8,658 nucleotides of DNA, from positions 1 to 8,658 of the forward strand of contig VBOF01000090.1 of assembly GCA_005877855.1 (NCBI GenBank), written 5' to 3'. The DNA comes from Nitrospirota bacterium. Its GTDB lineage: Bacteria > Nitrospirota > Nitrospiria > Nitrospirales > NS-4. Positions 1-5,610 of the stretch are shown here, one piece after another. The position numbers and the translations under genes were made by a program. Below the pieces are notes generated by a model, which saw only the letters and a program-made list of their open reading frames with translations, ran no database searches and was not told the origin of the DNA. Numbering within the stretch: position 1 is the stretch's first letter; every line of letters starts with the position of its first letter.

Positions 1-684
<684 letters not shown>

Positions 685-734
685 CGAAGGCAGTATAGGC
701 TACAGAACGCGAGCAATCAATCGACCATCATAGC

Positions 735-783
735 GGGAGGGGGCCCCGCGTCTCCACCCGCAAAGCGGGTACCCGGCCCTCCC
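735..783 (-). repeat. Nested GC-rich inverted repeat in the trpF-trpB gap
   Basis: The 106-nt gap between trpF and trpB holds a perfect inner hairpin, ACCCGC-AAA-GCGGGT (756-761 with 765-770). It is enclosed by an imperfect outer stem, GGGAGGGGGCC (735-745) with GGCCCTCCC (775-783). The sequence GTACCC also occurs twice (769-774, 784-789). No T-tract follows on the minus strand, so it is not a standard intrinsic terminator. It could be an mRNA structure between the two cistrons or a REP-like element; nothing seen decides between these. Confidence 0.55.
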
Positions 784-790
784 GTACCCA

Positions 791-1408
791 CTACCACGTC
801 CAACTCTTGGCGTTGGTAATGAACGCCTGCACCTTCGCGTGGTCCTTCTTTCCCGGGGCGGCTTCCACCCCGCTGGTGACATCCACGGCGTACGGCCGGA
901 CTTGGCGGACCGCCTCGAGCACGTTGTCGGGAGTGAGGCCGCCGGCCAGGATGATGGGACCCAGCATTTGGGCCTGCGCAGCCAGGTCCCAGTCGATCGT
1001 GACGCCCGTTCCACCCGGCGTCCCCTCGACGAAGGCGTCTAGGACGAAGCCGCTGACCTGGTAGGCGGCCATGCGCTCGAGGTCCCGCCTGTCGCGGACG
1101 CGGATGGCCTTGATGACCGAGCGTCCGAGTTCGGCGCAATAGTGCGGAGGCTCCTCGCCATGCAGTTGGGCCAGAGCGATGTTGCACTCGTCCATGATCC
1201 GGCGAACGACCATCAGCTCCTCGTCGACGAACACCCCCACCGGCACCACGAACGGCGGCAGCCGGGAGATGATCTCGGCGGCCGTCTTCGAGTCCACCGC
1301 TCGCGGACTCTTGGCATAGAACACGAACCCAATGGCGTCCGCGCCGGCCTGCACCGCCGCCATCGCATCGTCCAGGTTGGTGTTGCCGCAGATTTTGACC
1401 TTGACCAT
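791..1408 (-). CDS. trpF: Phosphoribosylanthranilate isomerase
   Basis: Amadori rearrangement of N-(5-phosphoribosyl)anthranilate to CdRP, the third step of tryptophan synthesis from chorismate. The protein is 205 aa, a normal length for a stand-alone TrpF TIM barrel. The N-terminal strand carries VKICGNTN with catalytic C7; the general acid is probably D124 in FVLDAF. Phosphate-binding loops are LAGGLTPDNV (154-163) and VDVTSGVE (175-182). The ATG at 1408 directly precedes the conserved KVKICG strand, so the start is well fixed. There is no Shine-Dalgarno sequence, and a good promoter lies so close that the mRNA may begin at the ATG. It is first in a minus-strand unit with trpB and is divergent from the MBL-fold gene. 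Confidence 0.97.
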   Translation of the reverse strand: MVKVKICGNTNLDDAMAAVQAGADAIGFVFYAKSPRAVDSKTAAEIISRLPPFVVPVGVFVDEELMVVRRIMDECNIALAQLHGEEPPHYCAELGRSVIKAIRVRDRRDLERMAAYQVSGFVLDAFVEGTPGGTGVTIDWDLAAQAQMLGPIILAGGLTPDNVLEAVRQVRPYAVDVTSGVEAAPGKKDHAKVQAFITNAKSWTW

Positions 1409-1416
1409 AGGGGCGG

Positions 1417-1445
1417 ATTGTAGAGGACCGAGCGACCCGTTGCAA
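1417..1445 (-). promoter_or_regulatory. Sigma-70-like promoter for trpF, probably giving a leaderless mRNA
   Basis: On the minus strand, the -35 box is TTGCAA (1445-1440), the spacer is 17 nt and the -10 box is TACAAT (1422-1417; 5 of 6 to TATAAT). Only eight bases separate the -10 box from the A of the trpF ATG at 1408. The expected start point is therefore at or within one or two bases of the start codon. Confidence 0.65.
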
Positions 1446-1455
1446 ACACGCGTGT
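1446..1455. promoter_or_regulatory. 10-bp palindrome between two divergent -35 boxes (candidate operator)
   Basis: ACACGCGTGT is a perfect 10-bp palindrome. It directly abuts the -35 box of the trpF promoter (1440-1445) and lies one base from the -35 box of the MBL-gene promoter (1457-1462). A bound regulator would cover both promoters. The operator role is inferred from position and symmetry only. A related palindrome lies at 4401-4410. Confidence 0.45.
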
Positions 1456-1456
1456 C

Positions 1457-1485
1457 TTGAATGAATTGCGAGAACCGTTTATGCT
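1457..1485 (+). promoter_or_regulatory. Sigma-70-like promoter for the MBL-fold / lpxD / PilZ group
   Basis: -35 box TTGAAT (1457-1462), 17-nt spacer, -10 box TATGCT (1480-1485); each matches the consensus at 4 of 6. Transcription would begin near 1492, about 20 nt before the ATG at 1513, leaving room for the ribosome site GAGGG at 1499-1503. The divergent placement against the trpF promoter supports it. Confidence 0.5.
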
Positions 1486-1512
1486 GAGACCTCCACGTGA
1501 GGGAAATAAGCG

Positions 1513-2871
1513 ATGGAGGTTGAGTTCCTCGGGCACGGCGGGTTCATCATCACGTCTGGCCAGATGCGCGTCGCCTGCGATCCGTGGGTTTCCCCGCGCG
1601 GGGCCTTTCATGCGAGCTGGTTCCAATTCCCATGCAACCATCACTTGTGGGACCGAGACTACCGCAATCTCACCGCCCTCGTCATCACCCATGAGCACCA
1701 GGATCATCTCGATGCCGCGTTCCTCTCACAGAAGATCGTGGCGCGCATTCCCATAATCATCCCTCAGTACCCGTCCCGCTCGCTCTGGAGCAAAATTCGA
1801 GCCGCGTGCGCAAATCCCATCACGGAGGTCAAACCCGGTATTGACCACCAACTCGGCGAAGGCTTGCGGGTTCTGTTCACCACCGAAGACACGCCGATCA
1901 CCCCGTGTGCGGCAGCGACCTTCCAAACCAGGGAGACCGTGTTGATCAACTTGAGCAACGCCCGGCTTTCTGTGAAACAACGCGACACCTTGAAATATCG
2001 CCTCAGAGGCCGGATCGACGCGCTGCTCGTCCAATGCGCCAGGGTGGACTGGAACCCGATCTGTTACCGCCATCCCGAAGAGAAGATGCTAGCCCTTTCC
2101 GTGCAGAAGCGCGTCGAGCAGCTTGAGTATGCCTTCCAGACGCTGGACCGGATGCCACCGCGGATCGGGCTGCCCTCCGCCGGACCTCCGGCATTCCTGG
2201 AGGACTCCCTGTTCCGATTCAACGATGACCTGGGCGGGAAAGGCATCGTGCCTGACCAAAAACGCGCTCATGATTGGCTGCGCGTCCGCGGTTACACGCG
2301 TCGCCTGGAGATCCCCCTGCCGGGGGATCGGCTGAATTTGATCAACGGCGAGTTTGCGCCGGATGCGACGATCCGCAAGGAGTTCTCATTCGACCAGAAA
2401 GACAAGTATCTGACTGCCTATGCCGGCCAGATGCGCCCTGCTCTCGCTGCTTGTCGTGAGTCTTTGCCACGACCGACTGAAGATGTCTTCGAACCATTCC
2501 GGGCGTACGTGCAGGGTTTGGGCGAATCGGACGCGTCCAGGTTGGAAGAGCTCAAGCTGGAGCTCCGGTTTGTGGTGGAAGGCTCCCACGGTGGGGACTT
2601 CCTCGCCCGATGCGATGCCGGAGCGCTGACGTTCGAGCGCACCGGAGGTCAGACCGCCGCGTGTACGATCACCCTCGATAGTGTGTGGCTGAACCAGATT
2701 CTGCACCACAACCTGCGGTGGACGGACTTCTTTCTTTCGCTTCGCTTCTCGGTTGAGCAAGACCCATCGGCGGAGGACGATCACGTGCTGTCCTGGCTGC
2801 AGTTGGTCGAGTCCCAGGCACTCGCAGACGGAATGATGGAAACGACCAAGGAGAAGCCAGCCCATGCGTGA
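1513..2871 (+). CDS. CMAH/UlaG-like metallo-beta-lactamase-fold protein without a Rieske domain
   Basis: 452 aa. The N-terminus, EFLGHGGFIITS then CDPW (22-25), is typical of the UlaG and CMP-Neu5Ac hydroxylase (CMAH) type of MBL fold. The metal motif HxHxDH is present as H60, H62, D64 and H65 in THEHQDHLD. Further features recalling CMAH-type proteins are PSAGPPAFLED (221-231) and a C-terminal region (about 340-435) with LRWTDFFLSLRF. CMAH proteins usually carry an N-terminal Rieske [2Fe-2S] domain; this one begins at the MBL fold, so hydroxylation by its own cluster is not possible. In the strand where relatives have an Asp ligand (LNxND), this protein reads LINLSNARL, with N149 at the probable Asp site. 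The start has the ribosome site GAGGG nine bases upstream. Substrate unknown. It is followed after 12 nt by lpxD, which may hint at an envelope role. Confidence 0.8.
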   Translation: MEVEFLGHGGFIITSGQMRVACDPWVSPRGAFHASWFQFPCNHHLWDRDYRNLTALVITHEHQDHLDAAFLSQKIVARIPIIIPQYPSRSLWSKIRAACANPITEVKPGIDHQLGEGLRVLFTTEDTPITPCAAATFQTRETVLINLSNARLSVKQRDTLKYRLRGRIDALLVQCARVDWNPICYRHPEEKMLALSVQKRVEQLEYAFQTLDRMPPRIGLPSAGPPAFLEDSLFRFNDDLGGKGIVPDQKRAHDWLRVRGYTRRLEIPLPGDRLNLINGEFAPDATIRKEFSFDQKDKYLTAYAGQMRPALAACRESLPRPTEDVFEPFRAYVQGLGESDASRLEELKLELRFVVEGSHGGDFLARCDAGALTFERTGGQTAACTITLDSVWLNQILHHNLRWTDFFLSLRFSVEQDPSAEDDHVLSWLQLVESQALADGMMETTKEKPAHA

Positions 2872-2883
2872 CCGCACCTAACC

Positions 2884-4002
2884 ATGTCGGCATTCGTCGT
2901 CCCCCTCGAACAGATCGCCGCTCTTACAAATGGAACACTGATGGGACGTCCCGATCTCGTCATCACCGGCGTCGCCGCGATGAGCGAGGCCAGTCCCGGT
3001 GATCTGTCCTTTGTGGCCGGCGAGGCCGCCTCCTCGGAGGGCACGTCCACACGGGCCGCTGCTCTGCTGGTTCCCCGGCCCATCGACGGACTTGAGTGCG
3101 CCCAGATCGTCGTGACCAACCCCACCTTGGCCATGGCGCAGGTCGTGGAGAAGTTTTTCGTCCCCCAACGCCCCGCCATCGGCGTCAGCAAGCTCGTCAG
3201 TCGTGGCACTGAGGTCGTCCTCGGCGAAGGCGTGTCGGTCTGGCCGTTCGTCACGCTTGATGACCGGGTCTCCATCGGACGGGGCACGAGGCTCTATCCC
3301 AATGTGTTTGTCGGCGAAGGCAGCATCATCGGGGAGGACTGCGTGATCTATCCCAATGTAACAATCCGCGAACGGGTGATTATCGGCAATCGGGTGATCA
3401 TCCATCCGGGCACGGTCGTCGGCAGCGACGGATTCGGCTACGTCCAGGAAGGCGGACGGCACCGAAAGATCCCCCAGGTTGGAACTGTGGTCCTTGAGGA
3501 CGACGTGGAGCTGGGCGCCAATGTGACCGTGGACCGCGCTACCTTCGGCAAGACGATCGTCCGTCGCGGGACGAAAGTGGACAACCTGGTCCAGATCGCC
3601 CACAACGTCGAGGTCGGTGAGCATAACATCCTGGTGGCGCAGGTGGGCATCGCGGGCAGCAGCAAGACGGGCCATCATGTGATGGTCGGTGGACAAGCGG
3701 GCATCGCCGATCACGTGACGATCGGCGACTTCGCCATGATCGCCGCACGCTCGGGCCTCAACCGCGACGTGCCCGCCAAGGAGGTCGTCGCCGGGACCCC
3801 CGCCCTGCCGCGCATGGAGTGGCTCAAGGCCATGGCCATCGTGGCCAAGCTCCCCGAGCTCCGCCAACAGGTCCGCGATTTGGCGGATCGGTTGAAAGCC
3901 TTGGAGACCAAGGCTGCGGCCAAACCCATGGCCAGGCGCAACCCCAAACGGAAGACCTCTCTTGCGGCGAAGCCCAAGGCCAAATCGCGCAAGGGAAAGT
4001 GA
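2884..4002 (+). CDS. lpxD: UDP-3-O-acylglucosamine N-acyltransferase with basic C-terminal tail
   Basis: Transfers a 3-hydroxyacyl chain from acyl-ACP to the 2-amino group of UDP-3-O-acyl-glucosamine, the third step of lipid A synthesis, so it implies an LPS outer membrane. 372 aa against about 340 in E. coli. Residues 1-100 form the uridine-binding domain; 105-300 are left-handed beta-helix hexapeptide repeats such as VSIGRGTRLYPNVFVGEGSIIG. Catalytic H240 lies in VQIAHNVEVGEH; H277 and the motif GTVVGSDGFGY (176-186) are also present. A C-terminal helix (about 311-343) is followed by some 29 residues rich in Lys, Arg and Ala, which are not needed for the family fold. No Shine-Dalgarno sequence precedes the ATG, and the MBL gene ends 12 nt upstream, so translation may be coupled. 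No other lpx gene is in the window. Confidence 0.96.
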   Translation: MSAFVVPLEQIAALTNGTLMGRPDLVITGVAAMSEASPGDLSFVAGEAASSEGTSTRAAALLVPRPIDGLECAQIVVTNPTLAMAQVVEKFFVPQRPAIGVSKLVSRGTEVVLGEGVSVWPFVTLDDRVSIGRGTRLYPNVFVGEGSIIGEDCVIYPNVTIRERVIIGNRVIIHPGTVVGSDGFGYVQEGGRHRKIPQVGTVVLEDDVELGANVTVDRATFGKTIVRRGTKVDNLVQIAHNVEVGEHNILVAQVGIAGSSKTGHHVMVGGQAGIADHVTIGDFAMIAARSGLNRDVPAKEVVAGTPALPRMEWLKAMAIVAKLPELRQQVRDLADRLKALETKAAAKPMARRNPKRKTSLAAKPKAKSRKGK

Positions 4003-4007
4003 GGAGG
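4001..4007 (+). promoter_or_regulatory. Ribosome binding site that sets the PilZ gene start
   Basis: GAGGAGG lies five bases before the ATG at 4013 and overlaps the lpxD stop codon (4000-4002). It supports 4013 over the longer in-frame ATG at 3962, which lies within lpxD and would add 17 residues not matching the PilZ N-terminus. Confidence 0.8.
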
Positions 4008-4012
4008 ATGAC

Positions 4013-4372
4013 ATGGCCGAAATAGAACGAAGGCGGACGCCCCGGTTCTACCTCGTTTCTCGCGTGGACGTGCTGGTAGCCGGCAGCGGCGATCCCTTGT
4101 GGGGAGCGATCGCCAACATCAGCCGAACCGGGGCCACGCTGTACATCCGGCAATCTCTGAAGCTGCAGAGCAAGGCCACGCTGCGGTTCCGTTTCCAAGG
4201 CGAGGGTGGGCGGGAGCTTATCGAGGAGGTGACCTCGACGCTTGTGTGGCAGCGCGGAGATACGGCGGGGCTGGAATTCGATGCCCCGCTGCTGGCCGGG
4301 TCGCCCGCTACGCAGAAGACCCCGAATCTGGCAAACCACGTTCTCAAGAAAGAGGAGAGGGAGGGGAAATAG
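4013..4372 (+). CDS. Single-domain PilZ protein (c-di-GMP receptor)
   Basis: 119 aa, the size of a stand-alone PilZ domain. Both c-di-GMP-binding motifs are intact: RxxxR as R7-R8-T9-P10-R11 and N/DxSxxG as N35-I-S-R-T-G40. The remaining strands, such as ATLRFRF and STLVWQRGDTAGLEFD, fit the beta-barrel. The C-terminal 20 residues are charged and probably disordered. There is no membrane segment or output domain, so it would act by binding a partner. The gene follows lpxD by 10 nt with its own strong ribosome site and so is probably co-transcribed with lpxD. The lysine-rich secreted protein gene lies downstream behind its own promoter. PilZ proteins often control motility, exopolysaccharide or envelope enzymes; the target here cannot be told. 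Confidence 0.93.
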   Translation: MAEIERRRTPRFYLVSRVDVLVAGSGDPLWGAIANISRTGATLYIRQSLKLQSKATLRFRFQGEGGRELIEEVTSTLVWQRGDTAGLEFDAPLLAGSPATQKTPNLANHVLKKEEREGK

Positions 4373-4400
4373 CAGCATCGTCGGTCTTGTCCCTTCCTGA

Positions 4401-4425
4401 ACACATGTGTGTGTTTTCCGCACAC
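4401..4425. promoter_or_regulatory. Palindromes upstream of the sigma-54 promoter (candidate activator sites)
   Basis: ACACATGTGT (4401-4410) is a perfect 10-bp palindrome. An overlapping dyad, GTGTG-N7-CACAC (4409-4413 with 4421-4425), follows. The first is centred about 118 bp before the predicted start point, the usual distance for the upstream site of a sigma-54 activator. Its form ACAC-NN-GTGT is the same as that of the palindrome at 1446-1455. Function is inferred. The rest of the gap (4426-4496) holds two copies of CCTGTC (4458-4463, 4468-4473) and no clear gene. Confidence 0.4.
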
Positions 4426-4496
4426 GCCGGATGTACCTAACAGGTTCCAGGTCACACCCTGTCTTATCCTGTCAGGCCGATCGAGGCCCTTCCAAA

Positions 4497-4512
4497 GGGC
4501 ACGTACTTTGCA
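4497..4512 (+). promoter_or_regulatory. Sigma-54 (RpoN) -24/-12 promoter
   Basis: The sequence GGGCACG-TACT-TTGCA matches the consensus TGGCACG-N4-TTGCA at 11 of 12 fixed positions. The invariant GG (4498-4499) and GC (4510-4511) are separated by exactly ten bases. Transcription would start near 4523, giving a leader of about 44 nt before the ATG at 4567. It lies in an intergenic gap facing the lysine-rich protein gene. A 6-bp hairpin (4486-4491 with 4495-4500) overlaps the -24 box. Confidence 0.75.
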
Positions 4513-4552
4513 CCCTTCCACCTGCACTCCATGCAAGTCTGAGCTTCCGAAC

Positions 4553-4559
4553 GGAGGGG
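4553..4559 (+). promoter_or_regulatory. Ribosome binding site of the lysine-rich protein gene
   Basis: GGAGGGG lies seven bases before the ATG at 4567, an ideal spacing. With the sigma-54-type promoter it supports this short, low-complexity frame as a real gene. Confidence 0.8.
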
Positions 4560-4566
4560 ATGTGCC

Positions 4567-4884
4567 ATGGCTACAGAGAGGAACAGTCCAGGAATCCTCG
4601 TCTTCGCGGTGATCCTTGCCTTGACACTCGCAATGGCCTCTCCTGCCATGAGCGCGATGCCGGATCCGGCAACGAGTGAACCGAACGGGGAAACGACGCT
4701 GCTGCCGACTCCCGCTGAACCGACGCCGCCTTTGACAGTCAAGCAGAAGCGTGGCGAGAAAAAGAAAAAGAACACTAAGAAAAAGAAAAAGACCGCCAAG
4801 AAGAATAAAAAGAAAGGAGCGATGAGGGCCATGTTGTTGACCCTCTTCGCCATCGTCAACCTACACCAAGGCGCCCTCCGCTAA
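4567..4884 (+). CDS. Small secreted protein with a lysine-rich block, family not recognised
   Basis: 105 aa, no family recognised. Residues 1-30 look like a Sec signal peptide: a short charged start (R5), a hydrophobic core (about 9-22) and small residues before a likely cleavage site near 27-30. Next is a Pro/Thr/Glu-rich stretch (about 32-57), then a strongly basic block (59-83) with 16 Lys and one Arg in 25 residues, then a short hydrophobic tail (86-99). Exported, it would be a cationic periplasmic or outer-surface protein able to bind LPS, polysaccharide or nucleic acid; that role is inference. The case for a real gene is a near-consensus sigma-54 promoter, a strong ribosome site and the ordered signal peptide. 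Its stop codon overlaps that of convergent thiE, and no terminator is seen. The C-terminal end is the least certain part. Confidence 0.72.
   Translation: MATERNSPGILVFAVILALTLAMASPAMSAMPDPATSEPNGETTLLPTPAEPTPPLTVKQKRGEKKKKNTKKKKKTAKKNKKKGAMRAMLLTLFAIVNLHQGALR
4757..4792 (+). repeat. 21-bp-period purine repeat coding the lysine block
   Basis: The 15-mer AGAAAAAGAAAAAGA occurs at 4757-4771 and again at 4778-4792, a period of 21 bp or seven codons. The surrounding 4741-4820 is an almost pure A/G tract, unlike the GC-rich neighbourhood. The in-frame period suggests growth of the lysine block by duplication. Confidence 0.8.
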
Positions 4885-5597
4885 ACCTTACCTTCGATTT
4901 CCTTCACCAATTCCGCCATTGCGTTGCCTGGATCTGGAGCCGCGAGCACGGCGGAGATCACCGCCACGCAGTCGGCACCCGCGGCGACGACCTCACGGAC
5001 GTTCTTGGTAGTGATGCCGCCGATCGCCACGATCGGCAGACGCACCTTCGCCCGCACCTCCCGCAGCCCGGCGAGACCCACGACCGGGTCCGGATGCTCC
5101 TTCGTGGTCGTCGGAAAGATTGGGCCGAAGCCGATGTAGTCCGCGCCGCCGGCTTCCGCCTCCACCGCCTGCTTCAGGTTGTGCGTCGAGATCCCGATCA
5201 GCTTGTCAGGACCCATAATCTTCCGTGCGTCGGCCAGGGGCAAGTCCTCCTGCCCCAGATGCACCCCATCCGCGCCGACCGCCTGCGCGACATCCACCCG
5301 GTCGTTCACGATGAATGTTCCTCCACCGGCCCGGACCAGCGCGCAGGACTGAGCCGCCAGGTCATAGAACTCGCCTGCGTGCGGGGTTTTCATGCGCAGT
5401 TGAAAAAGCCGCACGCCGGTCGTGAGCGCGGTCGTGACGAGCTCGGCCAGGGCCGGGAAAGAGACGCGGCTCGGCACGTCCGGGGCGGGAGGGTGCAGAC
5501 GAAGACCCGCGACGGCGGGGTCTAGGATCAGATAGAGCCCTGCCGGGAAAGGGACGCGTCTCGGCGCGGCCGGGGCGGGTGGGTGCAATGGGCGCAT
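4881..5597 (-). CDS. thiE: Thiamine-phosphate synthase with an in-frame repeat insertion
   Basis: Joins HMP diphosphate to the thiazole phosphate to form thiamine phosphate. 238 aa from the ATG at 5597, against about 210 in the family. Barrel motifs are in order: GLYLILDP (20-27), FQLRMK with Q67, R68 and K70, IVNDR (96-100), GVHLGQEDLP (111-120), GISTHN (135-140), GPIFPTTTK (158-166) and AIGGIT (191-196). Between the first strand and helix, where relatives pass straight from LDP to a LAELV-like helix, there is an extra 16-residue piece, LHPPAPDVPSRVSFPA (34-49). A near copy, LHPPAPAAPRRVPFPA, forms residues 4-19. ATG 5597 lies 13 nt after the accC stop; a TTG at 5645 is open but overlaps accC. 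It is last in the minus operon, and its stop codon overlaps that of the convergent lysine-rich gene. Function is probably kept, since the active-site motifs are intact. Confidence 0.93.
   Translation of the reverse strand: MRPLHPPAPAAPRRVPFPAGLYLILDPAVAGLRLHPPAPDVPSRVSFPALAELVTTALTTGVRLFQLRMKTPHAGEFYDLAAQSCALVRAGGGTFIVNDRVDVAQAVGADGVHLGQEDLPLADARKIMGPDKLIGISTHNLKQAVEAEAGGADYIGFGPIFPTTTKEHPDPVVGLAGLREVRAKVRLPIVAIGGITTKNVREVVAAGADCVAVISAVLAAPDPGNAMAELVKEIEGKV
5451..5498 (-). repeat. 48-bp repeat, copy A, inside the thiE barrel
   Basis: Matches 5541-5588 at 41 of 48 bases by my count, same orientation and same reading frame, start to start 90 bp apart. It codes for residues 34-49 of ThiE, in the loop after the first beta strand. 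Flanks of the two copies do not resemble each other, so this looks like a discrete element rather than a longer tandem duplication. Confidence 0.8.
5541..5588 (-). repeat. 48-bp repeat, copy B, at the thiE N-terminus
   Basis: Partner of the copy at 5451-5498. It codes for residues 4-19 of ThiE, immediately after Met-Arg-Pro. Its plus strand contains GACGCGTC (5553-5560), a palindrome that is disrupted in copy A. It lies between the ThiE start and the conserved GLYLILDP strand. Confidence 0.8.
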
Positions 5598-5610
5598 CGG
5601 CCCCCCACGC

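Noticed and set aside
743..755. Resemblance of the trpF-trpB gap to the thiE repeat
   Set aside because: Only a 9-mer (CCGCGTCTC) is shared with copy A; in GC-rich DNA this is too little to call another copy.
2864..2881. Five-codon mini-ORF just before lpxD (ATG at 2864, TAA at 2879)
   Set aside because: It has no ribosome site and overlaps the end of the MBL gene; probably chance.
4486..4500. Hairpin GCCCTT-CCA-AAGGGC as a terminator for the PilZ gene
   Set aside because: The stem is short, no T-tract follows, and it overlaps the -24 box of the sigma-54 promoter.
4464..4859. Minus-strand open frame of 131 codons with a poly-Phe, membrane-like segment
   Set aside because: The Phe run is the antisense of the Lys codons. 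The plus-strand gene has a promoter, ribosome site and signal peptide; the minus frame has none.
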